A DNA stretch of 64,000 nt from Sarcodiotheca gaudichaudii (Eukaryota > Rhodophyta > Florideophyceae > Gigartinales > Solieriaceae). Both the position numbers and the translations under genes were made by a program. A model generated the notes under the pieces. The model did no database searches and had not been told where the DNA came from. It saw only the letters and a list, made by a program, of their open reading frames with translations. The stretch is taken from assembly GCA_032355985.1 (NCBI GenBank), contig JAUKVZ010000001.1:834344-898343 (forward strand), in the 5' to 3' direction. Within the stretch, counting starts at the first letter, position 1; every line of letters starts with the position of its first letter. Of the stretch, positions 1-8,891 are shown piece after piece.

Positions 1-381
1 GATGCACGCGCCCTGGGTCACCCGCCTGTTGCGCGGCTTGATCTGGATCGGTTCATGGAACCGGTTGGTCGTGAAGGCGAGCGAGTGGAAAAAGCCGTTG
101 TCCCCTTTGGTCACCCATTTGCCGACGAAGTCATGGGGAAGGTGGCAGTCGTTGCAGGTGGCGACGCGCCGATGGCTGGACTTTGCCCAGGTGTCATAGT
201 GAGACTGCATGATGTGGCAGTTGGCGCATGAGGCTGGATCGTTGGAGAGGTATGCCGCCCCTTCGCCATAGCCGAACGTAAAGACGCCCAGCCCGGCAAG
301 GATGCCGATGGACGCGATGGCCAGCATGGGCAGCCAACGAGCCGTCGATGTGGTGACGCTTGTGGTGGGCTCGGCGCTCAC
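1..381 (-). CDS. nrfH: Cytochrome c nitrite reductase small subunit NrfH (partial, runs off left edge)
   Basis: NrfH-family membrane-anchored multiheme cytochromes pass electrons from menaquinol to the periplasmic nitrite reductase NrfA. The frame opens with GTG at 381 behind a GGAGGT ribosome site (387-392) and stays open for 127 codons to the window edge, so the 3' part is missing. Residues 16-36 form one membrane anchor. Two heme-binding motifs follow, CANCH (52-56) and CNDCH (76-80), with the family-typical spacing and a proline-histidine pair after the second. Two further hemes would be expected beyond the edge. The next gene off the left edge would be expected to be nrfA, but it cannot be seen. 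A NapC/NirT-type quinol dehydrogenase is the alternative. Confidence 0.88.
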   Translation of the reverse strand, partial: MSAEPTTSVTTSTARWLPMLAIASIGILAGLGVFTFGYGEGAAYLSNDPASCANCHIMQSHYDTWAKSSHRRVATCNDCHLPHDFVGKWVTKGDNGFFHSLAFTTNRFHEPIQIKPRNRRVTQGACI

Positions 382-631
382 GGCTGACCTCCGAGAGGCG
401 CCTTCTCGCGTGTCCGGGACGATGTTTGATCCATCGCCCGGCAACCAGATGTGATCACTGACTGCGTCGGTGAAGGTCGATCTATTGTCAGTCGATCGAT
501 CATCCGGTCGCGTCTGTCTGTGAACGTGGAACACATCATGGGACTGAGAGCAGCATACTTTCCGATTGCGATTCTCGCGGCAAGTCGAATCACAGTCAAT
601 GCGTCCGTTCCAGGTACGGCGAAGCCCCAGT

Positions 632-637
632 TACAAT
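632..637 (+). promoter_or_regulatory. Possible -10 element upstream of the lipocalin-like lipoprotein gene
   Basis: TACAAT lies 35 bases before the start codon at 673 and resembles a sigma-70 -10 box. The -35 region is poor (TTCCAG at 608-613, 18 bases upstream), so this is only a weak candidate. The remainder of the 382-672 gap shows no gene. Confidence 0.25.
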
Positions 638-672
638 CGCGCTGATCAGCAATCAGTCGAAAGGAAGCGCGT

Positions 673-1221
673 ATGCGACAGATTCACATAGCCCTCTTTG
701 TTTCGATGTGCGTCAGCATCCTTGCAGGTTGTGCGACGAGCTCCGACGCGCGTGCGATCGATGCCGCCGGTCCTGCGCCAAACGGCGAGCGTCCGGCCCA
801 GCCCGAAAGCCCGAGCGTCAGCGGCGTGTGGCGACTGGTCGAATATCGTGACTGGGATGCGGATGGCGTGGAAAGGGAAACACTGGGCGTCAGTGCGCCG
901 GGCCTGTTCGTCTATACGCCGCAGGGGCATATGTCGCTGCACATCATGACTTCGCATGAACGTTCGACCGTCAATCGCGAGACGAGCGATGCGGAGCTTG
1001 GCCGGATTTACAAGCCTTACATTGGTTACTTCGGAACGTACAGCGTGGACTACGACCAGCAGACGATCACGCATCACATCGAAGGGGCGAAGCTGCCGAA
1101 CCGGATCGGACGTTCAGCCGAGCGCGCCTTCTACTTTGAGGATGGCGACCTGGTGCTCGATTTCAAGAGTCCCGATGGAAGTCGTTTCTATCGGCGTCTT
1201 GAACTGGTCGAGGATTTCTGA
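673..1221 (+). CDS. Lipocalin-like domain lipoprotein
   Basis: This 182-residue protein has a lipoprotein signal peptide with lipobox LAGC at residues 17-20, so it should be lipid-anchored at Cys20. The mature part begins with a low-complexity Pro/Ala linker. It continues with a domain starting at SGVWRLVEY and containing GLFVYTPQGHMSLHIM, the pattern of the small lipocalin-like family in which a beta barrel follows an initial GxW. The ATG is preceded by AAGGAAG at a suitable distance. The gene stands alone between the divergent nrfH and tRNA-Ser. Ligand and function are unknown. Confidence 0.75.
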   Translation: MRQIHIALFVSMCVSILAGCATSSDARAIDAAGPAPNGERPAQPESPSVSGVWRLVEYRDWDADGVERETLGVSAPGLFVYTPQGHMSLHIMTSHERSTVNRETSDAELGRIYKPYIGYFGTYSVDYDQQTITHHIEGAKLPNRIGRSAERAFYFEDGDLVLDFKSPDGSRFYRRLELVEDF

Positions 1222-1356
1222 CCAACACCACGAGCGCGTCGGCGAAGGGCGCCGTTCGAATCTGATACAACTGGGCTCGATATCGGGCGGCGCCTGCGAC
1301 TATCCGCGACGCTCTGGCGGCCTGGCGTAGCACTCGCCGGGCGCGACATCAGAAAG

Positions 1357-1443
1357 CGGAGAGGAAGGGATTCGAACCCTTGATACCCCGAAGGGCATAC
1401 TGGTTTTCGAGACCAGCGCATTCAACCGCTCTGCCACCTCTCC
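1357..1443 (-). tRNA. tRNA-Ser(CGA)
   Basis: The minus strand folds into an 87-base cloverleaf. The acceptor arm GGAGAGG pairs with CCTCTCC and is followed by a G discriminator. The anticodon stem CTGGT/ACCAG encloses loop CTCGAAA, giving anticodon CGA for UCG codons. A long variable arm of the serine type and the T loop TTCGAAT are present. CCA is not encoded. Confidence 0.95.
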
Positions 1444-1682
1444 CGATGGGGGCGGAATACTCGCACAGGCGCCGGCCAGCGTCAACTGGAGCGAGCGATT
1501 GGAGTGGTTGAAATCTGCCTTCATCGCCCTGAATCGCCGGTTTCGCGCAGTCGGCGCGAACATTTGTAGCCCGGCCTGCGAATGAGAGGTAGACATAGGG
1601 AAGGGACTCGCCGACCGATATGACGCGATCGGGCACTTGATCGCAGAAATCGCTCCCGGCGGCTCTCGTGAGAGAACAGCGC

Positions 1683-2936
1683 ATGATCACGGAAATGACA
1701 TCTCGAGGGCTGTGCGTCCTGGCTCTTGCGGCCGCCGCCTCCGGCGCGACGGCCGGAGAGACTGTTAATTGGACCAATGCAGCAGGCGGCGCCTTCGCGG
1801 ATGGGATGAACTGGTCCACCGGATCGCCCCCGACGATCGCCGATCAGGCCCGGTTCAATATGTTCGGCGAGTACAGCGTGACGTTTGACTCAGCGAAGAC
1901 GCTGGATCAGATCCGCATGGAGGCGGGCGACGTGACGCTTGATCTGGATGGCGCCACGGTGGTGCTCTTCAATCCGATTCTTACTTTGCTTATGTCCCCT
2001 TCCGCGGGCCAGTCGTCCGACCTGACCATCTCCGGCGGCACACTGATCACTGAGGACGCCATGCTGGCGTTCAGCAGTCTGACCGAAGCTTCAATCACTG
2101 TGGATGGTCCTGCATCCGTTTTTACTGTGCAGGATGAGTTGATCCTCGGCCGCTCGGGCGAAGCGGGTCTGCTTGTCTCCGGTGGCGGAACCGTCAACTA
2201 CACCACTGAAGCGCGGATCGGCAGCATGGCCGGCGCTATATCGAATGTGACTGTGACCGGCGATGGCTCTTCCATCGTCGGCAGTGGACCGCTTCATATC
2301 GGCGAAGAGTTCGGCGCCAGTTTCGCGACGCTGCATCTGACGGACTCAGGCGCGTGCACGGCGCCAAGCGCGATCGTTGGGCGTAATGGGATCATTCAGG
2401 GCGATTCCACGCTGACGACAACCGTGACGAACAACGGCGGAATCTCGCCTGGCAATGCCGCGGCCGATTTCAATGAACTGACGATCGACGGATCGCTCGT
2501 GCAGAATTCCACGTCGGAGTTGCTCATCGAGATCAATGCTTTCGATGAGGACGTCCTGCATGTCACCGGAGATGTCGTGCTCGGCGGCGAACTTCGGGTG
2601 GAGTTGTTCTTCAACTACATGCCCGTCGGCGGCGAATCACGCACGATCATGACCTGTGACGGCGTGATCAGTGGAAGCTTTGCGGATCTCACGCTCGTCA
2701 ACGGATCTCCGGATCTTGACTTGAGTATTCAGGTGCAGGGCTCTTCCGTGAATGTCGTGTTCATCGGAGATTCGGGCATCCTCGGTGACGTGACGGGCGA
2801 CGGCGTGGTCAACGCTCTGGATCTGGCGAACGTGCTGAGCTACTGGGGCACTGATAATCCTGTGGCTGATCTCAACGGCAGCGGTGAGGTGACGGCGGCG
2901 GACCTGGCCATCGTGCTGGGCAACTGGACGCTCTAA
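1683..2936 (+). CDS. Secreted beta-strand-rich protein with C-terminal dockerin-like repeats
   Basis: A 417-residue exported protein. Residues 1-24 form a signal peptide ending near ATAG. The central 330 residues are rich in Gly, Thr, Ser and Val with recurrent short beta-strand patterns (LTISGGTLIT, LLVSGGGTVNY), like the solenoid passenger proteins common in planctomycetes. The last ~50 residues hold two calcium-loop repeats, DVTGDGVVNALDLANVL and DLNGSGEVTAADLAIVL, of the dockerin type. I chose ATG 1683 because GAGAG lies just upstream; an in-frame GTG at 1668 is possible. It is followed by a hairpin terminator and another dockerin protein. Probably surface-exposed; the function of the beta region is unknown. 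Confidence 0.8.
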   Translation: MITEMTSRGLCVLALAAAASGATAGETVNWTNAAGGAFADGMNWSTGSPPTIADQARFNMFGEYSVTFDSAKTLDQIRMEAGDVTLDLDGATVVLFNPILTLLMSPSAGQSSDLTISGGTLITEDAMLAFSSLTEASITVDGPASVFTVQDELILGRSGEAGLLVSGGGTVNYTTEARIGSMAGAISNVTVTGDGSSIVGSGPLHIGEEFGASFATLHLTDSGACTAPSAIVGRNGIIQGDSTLTTTVTNNGGISPGNAAADFNELTIDGSLVQNSTSELLIEINAFDEDVLHVTGDVVLGGELRVELFFNYMPVGGESRTIMTCDGVISGSFADLTLVNGSPDLDLSIQVQGSSVNVVFIGDSGILGDVTGDGVVNALDLANVLSYWGTDNPVADLNGSGEVTAADLAIVLGNWTL

Positions 2937-2968
2937 CTTCCCAGGCGACCCCGAAACAACTCCAAATT

Positions 2969-2998
2969 GCGGCTGAACTGCTCCTGCAGGCCGCTTTT
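2969..2998 (+). terminator. Candidate intrinsic terminator after the first dockerin protein
   Basis: GCGGC (2969-2973) pairs with GCCGC (2990-2994). A smaller CTGC-TCCT-GCAG hairpin nests inside, and TTTT follows at 2995-2998. It lies 32 bases after the stop codon at 2936. Confidence 0.5.
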
Positions 2999-3054
2999 CC
3001 TCATTGCCTCACGCCGGTCCACTGCTACGCTTCCCGTACGTTTCAGAGGGGCCA

Positions 3055-4671
3055 ATGGCGCGTCATTCCAGTCAGACATTTCGGACGTTTCTCGTTTCCG
3101 TGTGCACTGCGGTCGCGGCGTGCTGTCTGTCCGTTTCAGCGATCAGCGGCACGGCGGGCTTCACTGATGTGACGATGGGCCCCCTGGGCAACACCTCCAA
3201 CGGTCGGGGAGGCGCCTGGGTGGACTTCGACGGGGACGGAGATCTCGATCTTTCCTTCACCAACTGGGAAGGCCCGAACGTTCTTCTGCGAAATGATGGC
3301 GGTGTGTTCGTAGACGTGAGCGCTCCGCCCATGAATGACGCCGGCGCCAGCCAGTCCATCGCATGGGCGGATTACGACAATGATGGCGATATCGATGCGT
3401 TCATGACCGCCAGCGGATCAAACAAGCTCTTCCGAAATGATGGCGCCGGCGTGTTCACCGATGCCACGACTCCCCTGCTCGATCATCGCGGGCTCGGTCG
3501 AGGCGGAAGCTGGGGCGACTACGACGGCAATGGCTGGGTCGATCTGTATCTCTCGACGGAAGCCGCCGGAAGTTTCTCGGCGGAGAACGTGCTCTACAGA
3601 AATGTGATGGGCGTCTTCGTGGATGAGACGTCGGCGCCGCTGGACAATGCGGGCGTCGGGCGCGGCGTGATCTGGTGCGATCTGGATAACGACGGGCTGC
3701 TCGACATCTATCTCGTCAACGGCGGGCCTCCCGGCGGCGCCATCAATTACAACTGTCTCTTTGAAGGCCTCGGGCACAACACGTTTCAGGATGTCACAGC
3801 GCCTCCGGCGAATGGGCTGCTTGATGGCCGCGGCGTGACGGCCGGTGATTACGACAACGACGGCGATATGGATCTGTACATCTCACATCGCGGAGCGGCG
3901 CCGAATCGGCTCTTGCGCAACGAGGGCGGATTCGTATTTACGAATATCACACCGACGCCGCTGGGCGACGCACTGCTCGGACGCGGCGTGGCGTGGGCCG
4001 ATTACGACAACGATGGCGATCTTGATCTGTATCTGGGCAACGTCGGCGAGAACAAGCTGTGGCGAAATGATGGTCCCGACATGATGGGCGACATCGTGTT
4101 CACGGATGTGACGGATGAGATCGTCGGTGATCTGGGCAACGCGCGAGCCGTCACATGGGGCGATTACGACGGCGATGGCGATCTTGATCTGTACGTCGTC
4201 AACGAGGCTGAGAACAAGCTGTTCCGCAATGATCTTGCCAATGGAAATCACTGGATCCATTTTGATCTGGTCGGGACGGAGTCCAATCGAAGCTCCATTA
4301 ATGCTCGAGTTCGCGTGACGGCCGGCGGCGTGACGCAACTGCGTGAGGTCTCCGGCGGCTCGGGATATCTGAGCCAGGAGTCGCTGATCCTGGAGTTCGG
4401 GCTGGGAACAGAAAGCGTCGTCACGAGTGTGGAAATCGAGTGGCCCTCGGGGCTTACGCAGTCCCTTTCGCTCGGTGCAATCGATCGCAAGATGCGCGTT
4501 GTTGAGCGAGCGAATGCGGGCGATGTCACGCTCGACGGCATGGTCAATGCGCTGGATCTGGCTGAACTCCTCAGCCGCTGGGGCACGGATGAGGCGCTTG
4601 CCGATCTGAACGGGGACTACGTCGTCGATGCGCTGGATCTGGCCGAGCTGCTGGGTTACTGGGGCTCGTAA
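3055..4671 (+). CDS. Secreted FG-GAP/VCBS and ASPIC/UnbV repeat protein with dockerin-like C-terminus
   Basis: This 538-residue exported protein starts at ATG 3055, preceded by GAGGGG; an upstream TTG at 3004 is less likely. Residues 1-34 resemble a signal peptide. Seven calcium-loop repeats of the form W-x-D-Y/F-D-x-D-G-D-x-D-L follow at roughly 50-60 residue spacing, the pattern of a seven-bladed FG-GAP/VCBS propeller. An ASPIC/UnbV domain (NHWIHFDLVG through VEIEWPSG) comes next. The end has two dockerin-type loops (DVTLDGMVNALDLAELL and DLNGDYVVDALDLAELL). CRTAC1-like proteins have the same propeller plus ASPIC order. A surface adhesion or polymer-binding role is inference. Confidence 0.88.
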   Translation: MARHSSQTFRTFLVSVCTAVAACCLSVSAISGTAGFTDVTMGPLGNTSNGRGGAWVDFDGDGDLDLSFTNWEGPNVLLRNDGGVFVDVSAPPMNDAGASQSIAWADYDNDGDIDAFMTASGSNKLFRNDGAGVFTDATTPLLDHRGLGRGGSWGDYDGNGWVDLYLSTEAAGSFSAENVLYRNVMGVFVDETSAPLDNAGVGRGVIWCDLDNDGLLDIYLVNGGPPGGAINYNCLFEGLGHNTFQDVTAPPANGLLDGRGVTAGDYDNDGDMDLYISHRGAAPNRLLRNEGGFVFTNITPTPLGDALLGRGVAWADYDNDGDLDLYLGNVGENKLWRNDGPDMMGDIVFTDVTDEIVGDLGNARAVTWGDYDGDGDLDLYVVNEAENKLFRNDLANGNHWIHFDLVGTESNRSSINARVRVTAGGVTQLREVSGGSGYLSQESLILEFGLGTESVVTSVEIEWPSGLTQSLSLGAIDRKMRVVERANAGDVTLDGMVNALDLAELLSRWGTDEALADLNGDYVVDALDLAELLGYWGS

Positions 4672-4710
4672 CGCGAGACCCCGGATCCCGCGAGCGCGGC
4701 TCTGCGCCTC

Positions 4711-4716
4711 TACAAT
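4711..4716 (+). promoter_or_regulatory. Possible -10 element placing the thiS start codon at +1
   Basis: TACAAT ends six bases before the thiS ATG (4723), so transcription from it would give a leaderless message. No convincing -35 is visible, and no ribosome site other than CAGG precedes the ATG. Confidence 0.3.
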
Positions 4717-4722
4717 GCAGGC

Positions 4723-4923
4723 ATGCGAATTGTCGTCAACGGCAAGCCGGAAGAGCGACCGGACGGACTGACGGTCGCCGCGTTGATTGCGCTGATGAAT
4801 CTCGGCGAGATGGCATGCGCCGTGGAAGTCAATCGCGCGCTGGTTCCCAAGGCGCAGCACGATTCGCATCATCTGGAAGAAGGCGACATCGTCGAGATCG
4901 TCACGCTCGTCGGCGGTGGCTGA
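4723..4923 (+). CDS. thiS: Sulfur carrier protein ThiS
   Basis: ThiS is a 66-residue ubiquitin-fold carrier. Its C-terminal glycine is converted to a thiocarboxylate that donates sulfur to the thiazole of thiamine. The sequence starts [11 protein letters not shown], has the family pattern VAVEVN-like [10 protein letters not shown], and ends VTLVGGG with the essential terminal Gly-Gly. Length matches the family. The stop overlaps the long form of the downstream thiG frame, and thiS-thiG is a standard thiamine gene pair. No TPP riboswitch was recognised upstream. Confidence 0.93.
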   Translation: MRIVVNGKPEERPDGLTVAALIALMNLGEMACAVEVNRALVPKAQHDSHHLEEGDIVEIVTLVGGG

Positions 4924-4960
4924 ACAAAGAAACACTTCACGCGCACAGGAGATCGCGCAC

Positions 4961-5812
4961 GTGGATCAGACAATCGAAGCAAAGGGACTTGCGACGGAGG
5001 CGCTTGCCATCGGAGGCAGGCGATTCACCAGCAGACTCGTCGTCGGCACCGGGAAATACCCCGATTTTGAGATCATGAAACAGGCGCTCGTCGCCAGCGG
5101 GGCGGAGGCCGTCACGGTGGCCGTGCGCCGCGATCGGCTGATCAATGAGCAGGGACAGAATCTGCTCGACTTCATGGACACCTCGCGCTACACGGTGCTG
5201 CCGAATACGGCTGGATGCTTCAGCGCTGAGGACGCCGTGCGCGTGGCTCGCCTGGGCCGTGAGATTCTTGATCAGCTGGACAATCCCGGGCGTGACTGGG
5301 TGAAGCTCGAGGTGCTTGGCGATCGCAAGACGTTGCTGCCGGATCCGATGGGGACGCTGGAGGCCTGCCGCGAACTGGTGGCTGATGGCTTCGACGTGCT
5401 GTGCTACTCGAGTGACGATCCAATCTCGGCCTTGCGGCTGAAGGAAGCGGGCGCCACAAGCGTCATGCCCGCCGGTTCACCGATTGGCTCAGGTCAGGGC
5501 GTGCTCAATCCCGCCAATATCGCGCTGTGCCTGGAGCTCTTGAAAGAGAACGATCCGAGTTACCCAGTCATCGTCGATGCGGGCGTCGGCACGGCCAGCG
5601 ATGTGGCTATTGCGATGGAGCTGGGCGCCGACGGTGTGCTTCTCAATACTGGCATCGCTCACGCGAAGGAACCGGTCCTTATGGCCAGCGCCATGCGCAA
5701 GGCGATCGAAGCGGGACGCGAGTCTTATCTTGCCGGTCGGATCGAAAAGCGCAAGTATGCGACGGCAAGCTCTCCCTGGGAGGGCGTGATCTCGTACATC
5801 CCGGGCGAGTGA
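4961..5812 (+). CDS. thiG: Thiazole synthase ThiG
   Basis: ThiG is a TIM-barrel enzyme. It condenses 1-deoxy-D-xylulose-5-phosphate, dehydroglycine and ThiS thiocarboxylate to the thiazole phosphate of thiamine. Hallmarks are [13 protein letters not shown] with the Schiff-base lysine region, [16 protein letters not shown], and the phosphate-binding end [27 protein letters not shown] prefer GTG 4961, which has AGGAGA at 4947-4952 and gives 283 residues. An in-frame ATG at 4916 would overlap thiS and give 298. ThiF, ThiH or ThiO partners are not in the window. Confidence 0.93.
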   Translation: MDQTIEAKGLATEALAIGGRRFTSRLVVGTGKYPDFEIMKQALVASGAEAVTVAVRRDRLINEQGQNLLDFMDTSRYTVLPNTAGCFSAEDAVRVARLGREILDQLDNPGRDWVKLEVLGDRKTLLPDPMGTLEACRELVADGFDVLCYSSDDPISALRLKEAGATSVMPAGSPIGSGQGVLNPANIALCLELLKENDPSYPVIVDAGVGTASDVAIAMELGADGVLLNTGIAHAKEPVLMASAMRKAIEAGRESYLAGRIEKRKYATASSPWEGVISYIPGE

Positions 5813-5822
5813 GGTGACGCGA

Positions 5823-7409
5823 TCAGGCCGGGCGAACGCCGCGGTAAAGCTCCTGCACGCGATCGGCCTGTTGCTTGCGCACCGTTTCAAGGATCAGGCG
5901 CGGGATCTTCCACGCGGCCTGCTCTTCCGTCACGTTCGAGCAGTGCTCCTGAATGCACTGGTACATGAACTTGAACGCATCACGCGGCTGGTGCATCTGG
6001 TTGAGCGCATCGACGATGTCCTGCCTGGACACATCATCATCAAAGAGCTGGGCAAGTCCAAACTTGGATTGCGCTTCGTCGGATTGATCCGCCATGCATG
6101 CGCGAAGGCGCGCATTGCACAGGTCATAGAGCGTGGCGCCTGTCCATGTGAGGCGATCGATGAGATTCTGCTTGTCCAGCCGCGCTTCCTGGAAGAAGGC
6201 GCTGGATTCGCGAAAGAGCGAGTGGCGAAGCTCGATGGGCAGCAGCAGCTTGAACCCGACATGCTCCTGCTGAAGGAACTTGCTGTTGAGCATGGGCCAG
6301 ATGATGGCGCGCATGCGTTCGGGATCGCCTGAAACGAGCGTGGGCTCATCGATGCGATCGAGCACGACGACGATGTTGGCGTAGCCGAGGCGCTCGAGCA
6401 CGCGCTGAAATCGCTCCAGTTGAGCAATGCGTGATTCGGAGGAATTCTCCAGGGGCATATCTGCACGGGAGCGTCTGCGAACGGGCACATACGCCAGCGA
6501 AGCGGCGAAGGACGCCGGATCACGATGCATCACGCGAAGGCGACTGGACAGCTTCTTTCCGAGGCGCAAACGCCGGATGCGATCCCAGACGAATCGCTTC
6601 AGCAGGAATGCGGCGCACAGCGCCAGGGCCGCGACCAGCGCCTCCGGCCATGGCCAGTTGGGCTTCGCCTCCCCCCACTTCCACCAGAAAATCAGCACAC
6701 CGATGGGCAGCATGCATCCGACCCACACAAGCGCGCCCCAGACAAGCGCATCGCCGGCGCGCGGCGCGCGAATGCGGCGGCGCAGCAGCGCCGTGCGATC
6801 CTGCGCGTGGGACGGGCGGTCGTACAGCGCTTGCAACAGCATCATGTCCGCCCGGGTATCGGGATTGCTCTTGCGCAGGCCCTTCAGCGCGCGATGATCC
6901 AGCGCCAGGGAGCTATCTGCGCGCGGGTCGCCGAGCAGAGCGTCGACGAGGCGGCTGACACCGACATGAAGGATGCCGTCGAAGTGATCGCGCAGGCGCA
7001 ATCGCTCCAGCAGTTCGAGCGTCTCATCCGGCGACTTGGACTTCGGCTTGATTCGGGATCGTTTCTTTGATCGACGATCCTGATCGCCTCCCGTGGCCGC
7101 CTGGAATCGATCAAGCAGCGGATTGAGATCGTCATATGGAAGCAGGAACGCCTTGTGATCGGCATGTTCGGTGTTGTAGGCCCCGATGCGCATGGCCATC
7201 TGCAGTCGGATGGCCGTCTTGCCGCTGCCCTTTTCGCCGAAGACGATGGACGTGGACGGATCGGCAAGGTCGCCAAGGATCTTCTCGAAGTCGGGATGGG
7301 CGGTCTTGCCCGCGCCGAGGCGATCGAAGACGGCGTCCTGCCGCGCCTCTTCAGCTCGGAAGGGATTCTCCCTGACTCCGTAGTGCGAGAAGAAACTGTC
7401 GATATTCAT
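5823..7409 (-). CDS. KAP-like membrane P-loop NTPase
   Basis: A 528-residue ATPase of uncertain role. The N-terminus YGVRENPF resembles ExeA-type ATPases. Walker A is GEKGSGKT (58-65) and Walker B is NIVVVLDRIDEP (345-356). Between them lie a Lys/Arg-rich stretch (113-126) and two hydrophobic segments (about 221-243 and 255-271) forming a membrane hairpin. Insertion of transmembrane segments inside the P-loop domain is the defining layout of the KAP NTPase group, so KAP-like is my inference. The C-terminal ~150 residues look helical. It lies convergent to thiG and just downstream of the phosphohexomutase, with no partner that reveals its job. Confidence 0.65.
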   Translation of the reverse strand: MNIDSFFSHYGVRENPFRAEEARQDAVFDRLGAGKTAHPDFEKILGDLADPSTSIVFGEKGSGKTAIRLQMAMRIGAYNTEHADHKAFLLPYDDLNPLLDRFQAATGGDQDRRSKKRSRIKPKSKSPDETLELLERLRLRDHFDGILHVGVSRLVDALLGDPRADSSLALDHRALKGLRKSNPDTRADMMLLQALYDRPSHAQDRTALLRRRIRAPRAGDALVWGALVWVGCMLPIGVLIFWWKWGEAKPNWPWPEALVAALALCAAFLLKRFVWDRIRRLRLGKKLSSRLRVMHRDPASFAASLAYVPVRRRSRADMPLENSSESRIAQLERFQRVLERLGYANIVVVLDRIDEPTLVSGDPERMRAIIWPMLNSKFLQQEHVGFKLLLPIELRHSLFRESSAFFQEARLDKQNLIDRLTWTGATLYDLCNARLRACMADQSDEAQSKFGLAQLFDDDVSRQDIVDALNQMHQPRDAFKFMYQCIQEHCSNVTEEQAAWKIPRLILETVRKQQADRVQELYRGVRPA

Positions 7410-7472
7410 GCGGCTGCTCGATCCATCCGTGTGCAGTTCCCCGACGCCATCATAGAGCGCCGCCGATCGACT

Positions 7473-8891
7473 TTAGTGAACGACTATCTCTCCGAGCATC
7501 GGCGAAATGTCATTCACGATCGAGTCCAGTTGCTCCTGCGTTCGCGCCTCGGCGTTGAGGCGAAGCAGCGGCTCGGTGTTGCTCTTGCGCACGTTGCACC
7601 ACCAGCCTTCCCTCTCGAAGCAGTCGATCGTCAGGCCATCCAGATCGTCGACCTCGCCGCGCTCGCCGTATGTCTCTTCCAGAGCCGCCAGCGCGCCATC
7701 CTTGTCTTCGACGTTGAAGTTGATCTCGCCGGATTGCGGATACACGGCCATCGGGGCGATGACCTCGCTCATCTTTTTCCCCGATGCCGCCAGCGCCGTC
7801 AGGGTCGTCGCCATGGCGATCAGGCCGGAGTCGCAGTTGAAGTTGTCCCGGAAGTAGAAATGACCGGACAGTTCGCCGCCGAACACCGCGCCGGTCTTCG
7901 CCAGCGCCGCCTTCATAAAGACGTGTCCCACGCGGCTGCGCACCGGCTTGCCGCCTGCCTTGCGGATGGCTTCTTCGACGGACTTGCTTGAACGCAGGTC
8001 ATACGCGATCGCCGAGCCGGGATCCTTCTCCATGAAGTAAGACGCCAGCCACGCGGTGAGATGATCGCATCCGACAATCTCGCCCCGTTCATCAACGATC
8101 ATGCAGCGATCGCCATCGCCGTCAAAGCACAAACCCAGATCCGCCTTTTCTTTACGCACGGCGTCCTGCAGATCCCGCAGGTTCGCCTTCACGAGCGGAT
8201 CAGGCGGATGCACGAACTCTCCCTTGTCGTTCTCGAAGTAGAGCTCGACGATTTCGAGGCCTTCGATGCGATCGCCGCCGCGGCCGAAGACCTTCGGGAC
8301 TGACGTGCCCGCCATGCCATTGGAGGCGTCGACAACGACCTTCAGCGAGCGGCCGCCGAGATCGAGGAACGAAAGCACATGCTGGGCGTAGGCATCCCAG
8401 AGATCGCGCTCTTCGACGCGGCCCTGCTTTTCCGAGATGGGAGTCTTGCGCGTCTTGTCAGCCATCGCGGAGCGCCGTCGGATCTCATCGAGACCTGTGT
8501 CGGCGCCGGCCGGCTTGGCGTAGCGCTTGGAGATCTTGAACCCGTTGTAGTTCGGAGGATTGTGGCTTGCGGTCGTCATGACGCCGCCGGCGCAATCCAG
8601 GTGATTGACGGCGAAGTAGACGAAGGGCGTATCGACGATGCCGACATCGATCACGCTGGCGCCCGCATCATTGATGCCTTCGATGAGGCTCTCGGCGAGG
8701 CCGGGGCTGGAGAGGCGCATATCCCGCCCCACGATCAGGTTCTGCAGCATGGGGGTGCGATCACCATCGCCGGCCGCCTCTTCGAGCAGGTACAGCGCGC
8801 AGCCGGCGCCGATGCGCCAGGCGAGCGCCTCATTGAGCGGATCGGGGTAGGTGCTTCGGACGTCGTAGGCCTTGAAGACATTGCCAAGCAT
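7473..8891 (-). CDS. Phosphomannomutase/phosphoglucomutase family phosphohexomutase
   Basis: Alpha-D-phosphohexomutases interconvert hexose 1- and 6-phosphates for polysaccharide and sugar-nucleotide synthesis. The protein has the phosphoserine loop TTASHNPP, the metal loop DGDGDRC, the sugar-binding loop GGELSGHF, and the phosphate-binding loop VRKSNTEPLLRLN, in the usual four-domain order. I start at ATG 8891 (MLGNVFKAYDVR), giving 472 residues. The longer in-frame opening to 8993 adds a tail that does not resemble the family. The exact substrate (mannose or glucose) cannot be fixed from sequence alone. Confidence 0.88.
   Translation of the reverse strand: MLGNVFKAYDVRSTYPDPLNEALAWRIGAGCALYLLEEAAGDGDRTPMLQNLIVGRDMRLSSPGLAESLIEGINDAGASVIDVGIVDTPFVYFAVNHLDCAGGVMTTASHNPPNYNGFKISKRYAKPAGADTGLDEIRRRSAMADKTRKTPISEKQGRVEERDLWDAYAQHVLSFLDLGGRSLKVVVDASNGMAGTSVPKVFGRGGDRIEGLEIVELYFENDKGEFVHPPDPLVKANLRDLQDAVRKEKADLGLCFDGDGDRCMIVDERGEIVGCDHLTAWLASYFMEKDPGSAIAYDLRSSKSVEEAIRKAGGKPVRSRVGHVFMKAALAKTGAVFGGELSGHFYFRDNFNCDSGLIAMATTLTALAASGKKMSEVIAPMAVYPQSGEINFNVEDKDGALAALEETYGERGEVDDLDGLTIDCFEREGWWCNVRKSNTEPLLRLNAEARTQEQLDSIVNDISPMLGEIVVH

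Noticed and set aside
4672-4722. TPP riboswitch upstream of thiS
   Set aside because: The gap is only 51 bases and contains none of the conserved TPP aptamer blocks.
3883-4935. 350-codon minus-strand frame over the FG-GAP gene
   Set aside because: It is the complement of repeated FG-GAP calcium loops, giving a repetitive Ile/Val/Gln pattern with no domain.
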